From: an uncultured Lysobacter sp.
Lineage (GTDB): Bacteria; Pseudomonadota; Gammaproteobacteria; Xanthomonadales; Xanthomonadaceae
Direction: 5' to 3'
Length of the DNA stretch: 33,221 bases
Assembly (NCBI GenBank): GCA_946480055.1
Contig: CAMLID010000033.1
Coordinates: 1-33,221 of the forward strand
A program made the translations under genes and the position numbers. Shown here piece after piece: positions 7,852 through 18,592 of this stretch. A model generated the notes under the pieces. The model was given only the letters and a program-made list of their open reading frames with translations, was not told where the DNA came from and did not search any database. How positions within the stretch are numbered: position 1 is the first letter of the stretch; each line of letters begins with the position of its first letter.

Positions 7852-8852
7852 GGCGTCGCTCCGGTGTGGGCGCCGCCGTTATGTGCGCGGCTGCGCACGA
7901 TCCGGGCGCAGGTCTCGGCCGCGGCGATCAGGCTGGACGGGTCGGCCAGGCCGCGGCCGGCCAGGTCGAGCGCGGTGCCGTGGTCGACGGCGACGCGCGG
8001 GTAGGGCAGGCCCAGGGTCAGATTCACGGCGCGCTCGAAACCGCTGTACTTGAGCACCGGCAGGCCCTGGTCGTGATACATGGCCAGCACCGCGTCGAAA
8101 CCGCGCAGCTTGGCCGGCAGGAACGCGGTATCGGCGGGCAGCGGGCCGATCAGGCGCATGCCTTCGGCGCGCAGCGCGGCCAGCACCGGTTCGATCACTT
8201 CGATCTCCTCGTGCCCCAGGTGCCCGGCCTCGCCGGCGTGCGGGTTGAGCCCGAGCACGGCGATGGTCGGCGCGGCGATGCCGAAGTCGGTGCGCAGGGC
8301 GGCGTCGACGATGCGCAGGGTGCGGGCCAGCGCGTCCGGCACGATCGCATCGGCGACATCGCGCAGCGGCAGATGGGTGGTCGCCAGGGCGACCCGGACG
8401 ATGTCGTTGGCGAGCATCATTACCACCTCGCAGCCAGCCTGCGCGGCCAGCAACTCGGTGGTGCCGGTGTAGGGGATGCCGCCTTCGTTGATCGCGGCCT
8501 TGTGCACGGGGCCGGTGACCAAGCCGTCGCAGGTGCCGCTCAGGCAGGCCTGGGCGGCTTCGCGCAGAGCCTGGATCACGGCCGCGGCGTTGCCGGGATC
8601 GGGTTCTCCGAACACCGGCACGGTGGCCTGGGGAATCTCGACCAGCGACAGCTCGCCGGGCCGCAGGGCCGCCTGGTCGGGCGGCAGCAGCTTCAGGGGC
8701 AGGTTCAGGGCCTCGGCCGCGGCGCGCAGGCTGCGCGGGTCGGCGTAGGCGGTCAGGGCGTAGTCGCGCGGCCGTTGGATCAGCCGCAGGCACAGCTCCG
8801 GCCCGACGCCGGCCGGCTCGCCCGGCACCAGCGCGAGCCGGGGCGGGGTCAC
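7848..8852 (-). CDS. pdxA: 4-hydroxythreonine-4-phosphate dehydrogenase
   Basis: PdxA oxidises 4-phosphohydroxy-L-threonine with NAD in the DXP-dependent route to pyridoxal phosphate. The 334-residue protein has the three metal-binding histidines in their usual contexts: H160 (ATTHLPL), H205 (GLNPHAGE) and H260 (MYHDQGLP). The N-terminal motif reads GEPAGVGPE, where most homologues have GDPAG(I/V)GPE, a conservative change. The start is GTG, directly after the surA stop (TGA then GTG). The order surA-pdxA-ksgA is conserved widely in gammaproteobacteria. Confidence 0.96.
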   Translation of the reverse strand: MTPPRLALVPGEPAGVGPELCLRLIQRPRDYALTAYADPRSLRAAAEALNLPLKLLPPDQAALRPGELSLVEIPQATVPVFGEPDPGNAAAVIQALREAAQACLSGTCDGLVTGPVHKAAINEGGIPYTGTTELLAAQAGCEVVMMLANDIVRVALATTHLPLRDVADAIVPDALARTLRIVDAALRTDFGIAAPTIAVLGLNPHAGEAGHLGHEEIEVIEPVLAALRAEGMRLIGPLPADTAFLPAKLRGFDAVLAMYHDQGLPVLKYSGFERAVNLTLGLPYPRVAVDHGTALDLAGRGLADPSSLIAAAETCARIVRSRAHNGGAHTGATP

Positions 8853-10202
8853 TCAGCCGCCGCTGGCAGGCGCCGCGGGGGCATCGGTAGCGGCGCCCTT
8901 GCCGACGCGGATATCGACGAACGCTTCGCCGCGACGCTCGCGCAGGAAGCGGTTCCACTCGTCCTCGAGCTTGCGCCGGCCGATGGTCTCCTGGACCTGG
9001 GCGCGGCGATTGCGGTCGCCGACGTCGGTCTGGCGGGTGCCGGTGCGCTCGACGATGTGCCAGCCGGCCGGGGTGCGGATCGGCTGCGAGATCTGGTTGT
9101 CCTGCAGCGCAGCGACCGCGGTGCCGAACTCGGGACCGAACTCGTCCTGGCCGAACCAGCCCAGGTCGCCGCCCTTGCCGCGCGAATTCAGGTCTTCGCT
9201 GTCCTTGACCACTTCGGCGAAGTCGGCACCGCCAGCCAGGCGCGCGCGCAGGGTGTCGGCCTTGGCCTTGGCCTGCGCGTCGGTGACGGTGTCGCTGGTA
9301 CGCACCAGGATGTGGCGGGCCTTGTACTGGGTGACCATGCTCGGCGCGCTCTGCGAGGCGTCGCGGGTCTCGACGAGCTTCAGCAACTGGAAGCCGCTGG
9401 GGCCGCGGATCGGCGCGGTCACCTGACCGGCGCTCATGCCGCGCATCAGCTCGGCGAACGCGTTCGGGATTTCGTCGGTGCTGCGCCAGCCCAGGTCGCC
9501 GCCTTCCAGCGCGTTGGGGCTGTCGGAGTAGCGCACCGCGGCCGCGGCGAAGTCCATCTCGCCCTTGTCGATCAGGGCCTTCACGCCCTCGATCTTCTTC
9601 TGCGCGGTGGCGATCTGCTCGGCGGTGGCGCCCTCGGGCAGGCCGACCAGGATGTGGGCGAGGTGGTACTGGGTGCCGGAATTGGCCTGGGCGGCCAGGG
9701 CGGCGTCGATTTCGGCGTCGCTGACCGAGACCCGGGTCTGGGCGAAACGCTGGCGCAGGCGCTGGGTCAGCAGTTCGTCGCGGATCGAGGTGCGGAATTC
9801 GCTATAGGTGCCGCCGTCGCGGGCCAACTGCTGGCGCAATTGCTCCAGGCTGATGCGGTTCTGCTGGGCGATGCCGGCGATGGCCTGGTCGATTTCCTGA
9901 TCGGTCACGCGCACGCCGCTGTTCTGGGCGTAGGCGACCTGGATCTTGAGCAGGATCAGGCGTTCGAGCACCTGCCGTTCCAGCACGTCGCGCGGCGGCA
10001 GCTGGCCTTCGCGGCCGGCGTACTGGGCCAGGATGTTGGTCACGGCGCGGTCGAGTTCGGTCTTGAGGACCACGTCCTCGTCCACCACCGCGGCGATACG
10101 ATCGATCGGCTGCACTTCTTGGGCGAATACCGCGCCGACGGGCAGGAGCGCCCCGCCGGACAGCACGCCGGCGGCCAGGACACACGCGAATAGTTTCTTC
10201 AT
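8853..10202 (-). CDS. surA: Periplasmic chaperone and peptidyl-prolyl isomerase SurA
   Basis: SurA escorts unfolded outer-membrane proteins, LptD among them, through the periplasm to the BAM complex. The 449-residue protein has a signal peptide (cleavage about VFA-QEV, residue 27), an N-terminal chaperone domain, and two parvulin domains at about 178-280 (YHLAHILVGLPEG to FQLLKLVETR) and 292-390 (YKARHILVRTSD to WHIVERTGTR), then a C-terminal helix (DEWNRFLRERRGEAFVDIR). Its ATG overlaps the lptD stop, so chaperone and client are made from coupled reading frames. Confidence 0.97.
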   Translation of the reverse strand: MKKLFACVLAAGVLSGGALLPVGAVFAQEVQPIDRIAAVVDEDVVLKTELDRAVTNILAQYAGREGQLPPRDVLERQVLERLILLKIQVAYAQNSGVRVTDQEIDQAIAGIAQQNRISLEQLRQQLARDGGTYSEFRTSIRDELLTQRLRQRFAQTRVSVSDAEIDAALAAQANSGTQYHLAHILVGLPEGATAEQIATAQKKIEGVKALIDKGEMDFAAAAVRYSDSPNALEGGDLGWRSTDEIPNAFAELMRGMSAGQVTAPIRGPSGFQLLKLVETRDASQSAPSMVTQYKARHILVRTSDTVTDAQAKAKADTLRARLAGGADFAEVVKDSEDLNSRGKGGDLGWFGQDEFGPEFGTAVAALQDNQISQPIRTPAGWHIVERTGTRQTDVGDRNRRAQVQETIGRRKLEDEWNRFLRERRGEAFVDIRVGKGAATDAPAAPASGG

Positions 10203-12682
10203 AGGGTCGGGTCGGGGGTGGAGTCGTTCTGGCCGCGGGTCACGGACGAGGGCGGCACGAGATAGAGATCGTCGCGATCGTAGCCGAGGATAGCACGGCG
10301 CAATACCCGCTCCGTGTTCTGTCCGGCGGAGCCTAGGCCCTTCAGTTCGAACTCGACCTGAAGCGAATTATTGAGGTCGCCGGAGCGGTCGCGCAGGTAG
10401 CGGCGGGCGACCACGCGCACCGCCAGGCAGCAGCTTTCCCACTGCAGGCCGGCGATCTGTTCCAGCGGCTTCTTGTCCAGCAGCGAGTAGTAGTAGCGGC
10501 CGACCACGGACCAGTTCTCGTTGAGCGGGTACAGGAACGAGAGGTCGGCCTGCTTCAGCAGGTCCTTGCGGTCGACCGGGTTGCGGCGGTAGCGGTAGCC
10601 CAGGTTGACGATGCCGGCGTCGCCGAACAGGTAGCGTGCGCGCAGGCTGGCCAGGTCCTGGCCGCGGAACTTGGGGTTGTACTGGTAGGTGCTGTTGATG
10701 GTCCAACGGTCGCTGGGCGAGACGCTGACGTCGGCGACCCAGGCCGACTTGCCCTGCTCGATCGGGCTTTCGCCCGGCACGGTGACCCGGCTGTCGTCGA
10801 AGTACTGGATCTGGCCGATGCTGGCCGACAGGCGTTCACGGCCGTCGTCCTCGCTGATCAGGCGCGTGGTCAGGGCCACGGTGAGCTGGTTGGCGTCGGT
10901 CTGGCGGTCGGCGCCGGTGTAGCGGTTGTCGCGGAACAGCTGGCCCCAGCTGAAGGTCATGGGGTCGGTGTCGAAGATCGGCAGGCTGTCCTGGTTGCGA
11001 TAGGGCGCGCGCAGGTAGAACAGGCGCGGTTCCAGGGTGTGCAGGTAGCGGTCGCCGCGGATGGTGGTGTCGCGGTCGAAGTACAGGCCGGCGTCGACCG
11101 AGGTGATCGGCAGGCTGCGGGTAGGCGACTTGTCGTAGAAGCGGGCGTCCATATCGGGCGTGTAGGCGACGCCCTGGGCGGCTGCGAAGGCGCGGGCGTT
11201 GGTGGTCGCCAGTTCGCGCGCCTTGGCCGCCTCCAGCTCGTAGGCGGTGTAGCGCCAGGCCAGTTTGGGCCGGATGAACCAGCTCGCGCCTTCCAGCGGC
11301 AGGGACACGTAGGGCTTGAAGTCGAAGCGGCTGCCGCCGGGCAGGGCGACGTCGCGGTCGAACAGTTTCTCGTCGCTGTGCTGGAAGCGCACCGCTTCGG
11401 TGTCCAGGCCGGCTTCGAACCATTTGCCGAACGGCTGCGACCAGCGGAAATACGCGCGCGGCAGACGATCGTAGGGCAGGCTGCGTTCGGTCAGGGTGTA
11501 GTCGGCAAGCTGGTAGTGCTCGGCCATGACGCCGGCCTCCCAGTGACGGCCGCGGCCGAACAGGCCGATGTCGCTGCGGAGCGAGTAGGCCGACACGCCG
11601 TACAGGCTGTTGCTGAAGTCCTGCAGGTAGTACTTGTCGCTGACCCAGGACAGGTTGGTGCTGGCGAACCAATTGGCGTCCAGGCTGTGGCTGGCCTTGA
11701 GCGCGAACTGGCCGCGGTTCTTGTCCGGCAGGTCGCTTTCGTCCAACTGCTGGTTGCGGTAATCGAAATAGCGCGACGGCCGGTTGCCCGGCAGTTTGTC
11801 GCTGGGCATGTAGTTGGCGTAGAGCTCGCCCTTGCCCTCGGGATACAGCCAGCGGAATTCGCCGCCGAACACGCCGCCGCGCTTGGCCATGATGCGCGGG
11901 AACAAGGTGGCGTCGTAGTTCGGCGCCAGGTTGAGGTAGATCGGCTGCCTGTAGTCGAAGCCGTTCTTGCCCGACATCGGCGAAATCGCCGGATACAGCA
12001 GGCCGGTGCGGCGGCGCTCGTCGATCGGGAACTTGAACCACGGCATGTACAGCACCGGCACCTTGCCGATGTGCAGGGTCGCGTTATGGGCCACGCCGAA
12101 GCCGTCGTCGGTGTCGAGGTTGATCTGGCGCGCGCGCAGCTCCCACACCCGCTGGTCGGGCGGGCAGGTCGAATAGGTCGAACCGGTCAGCTTGCCTTTG
12201 GCGCCGGTCAGGTCGATGCGCTCGGCGCCGCCGTTGCCGCGACGTTGGGTCAGCTGGTACTGCACGTCTTCGATGCGGTGGGTGTCGGCGTTCTGGTCGC
12301 CTTCGGCGCGTTGCGCGGTCATGCGCATGCCGGCGTCCTGGTAGCGGACGTTGCCCTCGGCCACGTATTTGCTGGTTTCTTCGTTGTAGGACAGCTTGTC
12401 GGTGCCCAGGAACTGGTCGCCGCGGCTGAGCTTGACGTTGTCCTGGACGACGATGTCCTGCTCGTTGCTGGCGCGCGCCAGGGTGCCGCCGGCGATGTCG
12501 GTGGGCTTGTCGGTGCGCTGGTCGGCGGTGCCGACCGGGGCCGGGGCGTCGGTGAACGCAGGCACCACGTCCTGGATCGGGCACAGGCCCCAGTTCTCGT
12601 CGTCTTCGCCGGCGGTGGCCTGGGAAGGCAGCGCAATGGCGATGCACAGCGACAACGGGAGCAGGCGTAGGGGTTTGCGCAC
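10199..12682 (-). CDS. lptD: LPS-assembly outer-membrane protein LptD
   Basis: LptD is the beta-barrel that, with the LptE lipoprotein, inserts lipopolysaccharide into the outer leaflet. The GTG start at 12682 was chosen because a signal peptide follows (RKPLRLLPLSLCIAIALPS, cleavage about TA-GED) and because related proteins begin with the same RLLPL segment; ATG 12730 would add 16 residues without signal character. The 827-residue protein has the OstA/LptA-like domain (about 65-190) and then the barrel. The four cysteines of the functional disulfide network are visible: C34 (LCPIQD), C173 (TYSTCPPDQ) and the adjacent C751-C752 (WESCC). It heads the lptD-surA-pdxA-ksgA-apaG-apaH unit. I could not see a convincing sigma-E promoter upstream. 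Confidence 0.96.
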   Translation of the reverse strand: MRKPLRLLPLSLCIAIALPSQATAGEDDENWGLCPIQDVVPAFTDAPAPVGTADQRTDKPTDIAGGTLARASNEQDIVVQDNVKLSRGDQFLGTDKLSYNEETSKYVAEGNVRYQDAGMRMTAQRAEGDQNADTHRIEDVQYQLTQRRGNGGAERIDLTGAKGKLTGSTYSTCPPDQRVWELRARQINLDTDDGFGVAHNATLHIGKVPVLYMPWFKFPIDERRRTGLLYPAISPMSGKNGFDYRQPIYLNLAPNYDATLFPRIMAKRGGVFGGEFRWLYPEGKGELYANYMPSDKLPGNRPSRYFDYRNQQLDESDLPDKNRGQFALKASHSLDANWFASTNLSWVSDKYYLQDFSNSLYGVSAYSLRSDIGLFGRGRHWEAGVMAEHYQLADYTLTERSLPYDRLPRAYFRWSQPFGKWFEAGLDTEAVRFQHSDEKLFDRDVALPGGSRFDFKPYVSLPLEGASWFIRPKLAWRYTAYELEAAKARELATTNARAFAAAQGVAYTPDMDARFYDKSPTRSLPITSVDAGLYFDRDTTIRGDRYLHTLEPRLFYLRAPYRNQDSLPIFDTDPMTFSWGQLFRDNRYTGADRQTDANQLTVALTTRLISEDDGRERLSASIGQIQYFDDSRVTVPGESPIEQGKSAWVADVSVSPSDRWTINSTYQYNPKFRGQDLASLRARYLFGDAGIVNLGYRYRRNPVDRKDLLKQADLSFLYPLNENWSVVGRYYYSLLDKKPLEQIAGLQWESCCLAVRVVARRYLRDRSGDLNNSLQVEFELKGLGSAGQNTERVLRRAILGYDRDDLYLVPPSSVTRGQNDSTPDPTL

Positions 12683-12954
12683 GCGGCCATCCGGTGGACA
12701 GAAATCGGCCGTTAGCTTGCCGCATCCCATCCAGGGGGGCAACGCGAAACACGGGTTTCCGGCCCGCCTCGTTCATGTTGTCGTGCCGACGCGGCGATCG
12801 GACCCCCGCAAGGCCATGCCCGACAGCGCCGGATGCTGCGTCGGGGTCGGGCAGCCGGGGCGCGGTCCGCAACGGTACGCATGGCGCGCGCGCCCGGTCG
12901 AAAGCCCGCGGCCCGCAGGCCCCTAAGAGCGCGCGGGCCGCCGGCGGCCTGGCC

Positions 12955-14928
<1,974 letters not shown>

Positions 14929-15072
14929 GGGACGTTCCTTGTGGTGACGATCGCTACGGAAGCGCGTGGCGCGGCCGTGCGACAGGGCCCGGCAGCGAGA
15001 GCCGCCCGGTGCTGGTCCGAATATAGGCCGGGCGGGCGCGGCGCCGGTAGCCCGGCCACGAGAATTCGCTGC

Positions 15073-15999
15073 TCAGGCCGGCGCGGGAACGCCGAGCATC
15101 GCGCCCACATGCGCGACCGCGCATTCGCGCAGCGCCGCCAGGTCGTAACCGCCTTCGAGCATCGAGATCACCCGGCCGCGCGCATGTTTGTCGGCGATAG
15201 CGACCAGTTCGGCGGTGATCCACCGATAGTCGTCGCCGTCCAGTTCCAGCTGCGCGAGCGGATCGCGGCGATGGGCGTCGAAGCCGGCCGAGATCAGCAG
15301 CAACTGCGGCCGGAACGAGTCGATCGCCGGCAGCAGGCGTTCGCGCCAGACCTTGCGGAAGGTCTCGCCGCCCGCGCCCGGCGGCAGCGGCGCGTTGATC
15401 ACGTTGCCGACCCCGCGCTCGTCGGCGTAGCCGGTGTCGGGGTACAGCGGCATCTGGTGCGAACTCACGTACAGCACGCGCGGATCGGTGTCGAAGATCG
15501 CCTGGGTGCCGTTGCCGTGGTGGACGTCGAAGTCGATCACCGCGACCCGCGCCAGGCCGTGCTTGTCGCAGGCGTGGGCGGCGGCGACGGCGATGTTGTT
15601 GAACAGGCAGAAGCCCATCGCGGCCGAGCCGGTGGCGTGGTGGCCGGGCGGACGCACCGCGCAGAACACGCGGGTCTCCTCGCCCTTGAGTACCGCGTCG
15701 ACTGCGGCCACGCCGGCGCCGGCGGCGCGCAGCGCGGCTTCGGCCGAGCCCGGCGCGAGCACGGTGTCGGGATCCAACTGCATCGGTCCGTCGACGACGG
15801 TGTCCAGCACCAGCGCCAACAGGGCGTCGTCATGGGCGCGCAGCAACTGGCCGCGGCTGGCGCTGGGCGCCTCGTGCCAGTCCAGCGCGGTGAAGGATTC
15901 GCGCAGCGCCTCGGTGACCGCGACCAGACGCAGCGGCCGCTCGGCATGACCCGGACCCGGGTCGTGGCGCGTGCAGGCCGGGTGCGTGTAGACGCGCAT
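15073..15999 (-). CDS. Histone-deacetylase-like amidohydrolase (acetylpolyamine or acetyl-lysine deacetylase type)
   Basis: The 308-residue cytoplasmic protein belongs to the arginase/deacetylase fold. Diagnostic residues are the His pair H120-H121 in RPPGHHA, the zinc ligands D158 and H160 in IDFDVHHGNG, D241 in SAGFDAH, and the transition-state Tyr Y285 in LEGGYD. The sequence resembles class II HDAC-like bacterial enzymes. Candidate substrates are acetylated polyamines, acetyl-lysine proteins or other N-acyl amides; nothing here decides among them. AAGGG is a good ribosome binding site six bases before the ATG. It starts two bases after the adenosyltransferase stop and so is the third gene of the cobalamin-linked trio, an association whose meaning is unclear. 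Confidence 0.93.
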   Translation of the reverse strand: MRVYTHPACTRHDPGPGHAERPLRLVAVTEALRESFTALDWHEAPSASRGQLLRAHDDALLALVLDTVVDGPMQLDPDTVLAPGSAEAALRAAGAGVAAVDAVLKGEETRVFCAVRPPGHHATGSAAMGFCLFNNIAVAAAHACDKHGLARVAVIDFDVHHGNGTQAIFDTDPRVLYVSSHQMPLYPDTGYADERGVGNVINAPLPPGAGGETFRKVWRERLLPAIDSFRPQLLLISAGFDAHRRDPLAQLELDGDDYRWITAELVAIADKHARGRVISMLEGGYDLAALRECAVAHVGAMLGVPAPA

Positions 16000-16001
16000 C
16001 G

Positions 16002-16556
16002 CTAGCCCTTGCGGCGCTCGTGGTTCCAGACCACCTCGCCGTGGCCGCTGGCGCGCGCCAGCACTCGGGCCAGCACGAACAGCAGGTCGGAGAGGCGATT
16101 GAGGTAGCGCACGGCCTCGGGCCGCACCGCTTCCAGGCGCGACAGCGCCACGGTCTCGCGTTCGGCGCGACGCACCACGGTGCGCGCGATGTGGCAGCGC
16201 GCCGCGGCTTCGCCGCCGCCGGGCAGGATGAAATCCTTCAGCGCCGGCAAGCCGTCGTTGTGGGCGTCGAGCCACTGCTCGAGGCGGTCGATGTCGGCGT
16301 CGAAGATCGCGGCGTGGCCCGGGATGCACAGCTCGCCGCCGAGGTCGAACATCTGGTGCTGGATCGCGACCAACTGGTCGCGGATCGGCGTGGGCAGCTC
16401 GCTGGCCAGGACCAGGCCGATGCAGGAATTGGCTTCGTCGACCGTGCCGTAGGCGTCGACCCGCGCCGAATCCTTGCCGACGCGGTTACCGTCGCCCAGA
16501 CCGGTGCTGCCGTCGTCGCCGGTGCGGGTGTAGATCTTGGAGAGGCGGTTGCCCAT
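16002..16556 (-). CDS. Cob(I)alamin adenosyltransferase, PduO type
   Basis: This enzyme transfers the adenosyl group of ATP to cob(I)alamin, making coenzyme B12. The 184-residue protein is a single PduO-type domain with the ATP-binding N-terminus YTRTGDDGSTGL (9-20), the conserved DAYGTVDEAN (34-43), then GGGEAAARCHIARTVVRRAE and YLNRLSDLLFVLAR. These helices form the trimer interface and corrinoid pocket in the family. No de novo corrin-ring genes are in the window, so a salvage role is likely. It sits 13 bases after the BtuM-like gene and two bases before the deacetylase gene. Confidence 0.95.
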   Translation of the reverse strand: MGNRLSKIYTRTGDDGSTGLGDGNRVGKDSARVDAYGTVDEANSCIGLVLASELPTPIRDQLVAIQHQMFDLGGELCIPGHAAIFDADIDRLEQWLDAHNDGLPALKDFILPGGGEAAARCHIARTVVRRAERETVALSRLEAVRPEAVRYLNRLSDLLFVLARVLARASGHGEVVWNHERRKG

Positions 16557-16569
16557 CGCGCTGTGCGGA

Positions 16570-17157
16570 TCAGCGCTTGTCGGCCAGATCGCCGGCGCCG
16601 GCCGTGGACTTGCCGGCCGCGGCGACGATCGCGTGCACCACGACCGCGATGCCGACGTAGGTCGCGGCGGTCTGCATGTAGGGCAGCAGCCACTGGAAGT
16701 AGTTCGCGGCCCAGCCGGCGACGGTCTTCTCGGCCACCGAGGCCGACAGCCAGTAGAAGCTGCCCTGGCTGAGCAGCTGGCAGACCATCGTCGAGGCGAC
16801 CAGCGCCACCGCGGTCAGCGCCAGCGTGCGCCAGCTGCGCGAGTAGTGGCGTGCGACGAACAGGCCGCCGGCCCACATCGCGAAGTACGCCGGCACCAGG
16901 AACCAGTACGCGGCCGAGACGCAATAGTGCTGCCAGAAGCTCTGGCCCTGGCCGGTGATCACCGCGTAGTCCACCACGACCGCCAGCGCCATCAGCGCCG
17001 GGAATGCCCAGCGCGTCCACTGGCGCAGGTAGAAACCGCCGATGAAGAACACGGCCCAGGAGGCATCGGGGATCGGCGCCCAGTGGTTGACGCGCGTGGC
17101 GACCATCAACAGGGCCAGCAGGGCGAGGATCAGACTGCGTTGGGTGGTGGGCTTCAT
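16570..17157 (-). CDS. BtuM-like membrane protein, predicted cobalamin transporter (ECF S-component-like)
   Basis: The 195-residue protein has about six hydrophobic segments and a positively charged N-terminus. RVNHWAPIPDASWAVFFIGG at 22-41 resembles the first helices of ECF S-component-like families such as DUF6580. The size, topology and position directly before a PduO adenosyltransferase fit BtuM, the solitary vitamin B12 transporter described in some Gram-negative bacteria. In BtuM a cysteine near residue 80 ligates cobalt and helps remove cyanide; here C79 lies in SFWQHYCVSAAYW, the right place. The other cysteine is in MVCQLLS. The identification rests on context and this residue, not on a search. 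GGGAG eight bases upstream of the ATG is a good ribosome binding site. I see no cobalamin riboswitch B12-box in the 175-base leader. Confidence 0.68.
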   Translation of the reverse strand: MKPTTQRSLILALLALLMVATRVNHWAPIPDASWAVFFIGGFYLRQWTRWAFPALMALAVVVDYAVITGQGQSFWQHYCVSAAYWFLVPAYFAMWAGGLFVARHYSRSWRTLALTAVALVASTMVCQLLSQGSFYWLSASVAEKTVAGWAANYFQWLLPYMQTAATYVGIAVVVHAIVAAAGKSTAGAGDLADKR

Positions 17158-17332
17158 GGCTAAGGCTCCCGACGCCGGACTGGCGCGCCAATCCGCTCAT
17201 TCTAAGGAACCTGCGGCGAAAGTGCCGCTTTCGCCCGCTAAGTGCTTGATCCCGGGGCGCCGGCGGGGCGCGAAACGGCGAATGCGCGTGCCGGCCACGG
17301 ATTCGTCGCCGACGCGGTCGTATCATGAACGC

Positions 17333-18592
17333 ATGACCCAAGACGCCCATGCGCCCACCGATCCGGCGCAGACCCCACACGATGTGCTGATCGTCGGCGG
17401 CGGCCTGGTCGGCGCCAGCCTGGCGATCGCCCTGGACCGCAGCGGCCTGAACGTCGGCCTGGTCGAGGCCGCGCCGCCCGGCGCCCTGCCGGCGGTGTTC
17501 GACGAGCGCAACCTCAGTTTCGCCGAAGCCACCGTCAACGCCCTGGGCGCATTGGGCGTGCTGCAGAAGCTGCGCGCGCCCAGCGGCGCGATCCGGCGCA
17601 TCCATATCAGCCGGCGCGGCGATTTCGGCCGCAGCCTGCTCGAAGCCCGGCGCTACGGCCGCGATGAGTTCGGCCGAGTGGTGACCGCGCGCGATTTCGG
17701 CGCCGCCCTGGAAGCGCGCCTGGCCGAACTGCCGCGTCTGCAGCGCTACCGCCCGGTGCGCTTCGTCGGCCTGGCCGAAGACGACGGCCGGAGCCGCGCG
17801 ATCCGGGTCGCCGCCGGCGCCGGCGAACGCATCCTGCGCGCGCGCCTGCTGGTCGCCGCCGACGGCACTCGCAGCGGCGTGCGCGAGGCGTTGGGCATCG
17901 GCGTGGACGAATACGACTACGAGCAGACCCTGTTCGTGACCCGCCTGCGCGCCGAACGCGCGCCCGACGGCACTGCCTACGAACGCCTGACCGAGGGCGG
18001 CCCGACCGCGTTGCTGCCGCGCGGCGATGGCCACTACGGCCTGGTCCACGGCGTACGCCGCGAGCAGGCCGACGCGGTTGCGGCGCTGGACGAGGCCGGT
18101 TTCCTGGCTCACGTCCAGGAAGCGTTCGGCTGGCGCATCGGTCGTTTCCTGGCCTGCGGCACGCGCGGCGCCTATCCGGCGATCCGGGTGCTGGCGCAGC
18201 GCCGCAGCGCGGCGCGCGCGCTGCTGGTCGGCAATGCCGCCCAGACCATCCATCCGATCGGCGCCCAGGGCTTCAACCTCGGCCTGCGCGATGCGCTGAC
18301 CCTGGCCGAACTGATCGAAGCCGCGTTGGCCGCGCACGGCGAAGTCGATTGCGGCGCCGCGGCGCTGCTGGACGATTACGAACGCCGCCGGCGCGAGGAC
18401 CGCGAACGCACCGTCGCGTTCTCCGACGGCCTGGCCCGGATCACCGCCAACGAATCGCCGCTGCTGCGGCCGCTGCGCAGCCTGGGCCTGTTCGCGGCCG
18501 ACCGTCTGCCGTCGGCGCAGGCCTACCTGGTCGGCGGCGCGATGGGCTATCGCGGCGACGTGCCGGCGCTGTGCCGCGGAGAACGCGCATGA
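17333..18592 (+). CDS. ubiH: 2-octaprenyl-6-methoxyphenol hydroxylase-type monooxygenase
   Basis: UbiH is an FAD-dependent aromatic hydroxylase of aerobic ubiquinone synthesis. The 419-residue protein has the dinucleotide fold VLIVGGGLVGASLAIAL (18-34), the DG motif AADGTRSGVREALG and the second FAD motif GNAAQTIHPIGAQGFNLG. The GNAAQT variant, in place of GDAAH, is what E. coli UbiH has, and supports this assignment over UbiI or UbiF. The ATG at 17333 was chosen because the Rossmann motif follows at the usual distance; the frame runs further upstream into the divergent gene. It is divergent from the BtuM-like gene (175-base gap) and its stop overlaps the next gene (ATGA). Confidence 0.9.
   Translation: MTQDAHAPTDPAQTPHDVLIVGGGLVGASLAIALDRSGLNVGLVEAAPPGALPAVFDERNLSFAEATVNALGALGVLQKLRAPSGAIRRIHISRRGDFGRSLLEARRYGRDEFGRVVTARDFGAALEARLAELPRLQRYRPVRFVGLAEDDGRSRAIRVAAGAGERILRARLLVAADGTRSGVREALGIGVDEYDYEQTLFVTRLRAERAPDGTAYERLTEGGPTALLPRGDGHYGLVHGVRREQADAVAALDEAGFLAHVQEAFGWRIGRFLACGTRGAYPAIRVLAQRRSAARALLVGNAAQTIHPIGAQGFNLGLRDALTLAELIEAALAAHGEVDCGAAALLDDYERRRREDRERTVAFSDGLARITANESPLLRPLRSLGLFAADRLPSAQAYLVGGAMGYRGDVPALCRGERA

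Noticed and set aside
12683..12954. Sigma-E promoter or small gene between the S9 peptidase and lptD
   Set aside because: No GGAACTT-type -35 with a TCTGA-type -10 is visible, and no ORF has a credible start or composition. GGCCCGC/GCGGGCC at 12910-12939 is a weak hairpin only.
17158..17332. Possible cobalamin riboswitch upstream of the BtuM-like gene
   Set aside because: I looked on the minus strand for the B12-box and the conserved core and found neither; the leader is also too short for the full element.
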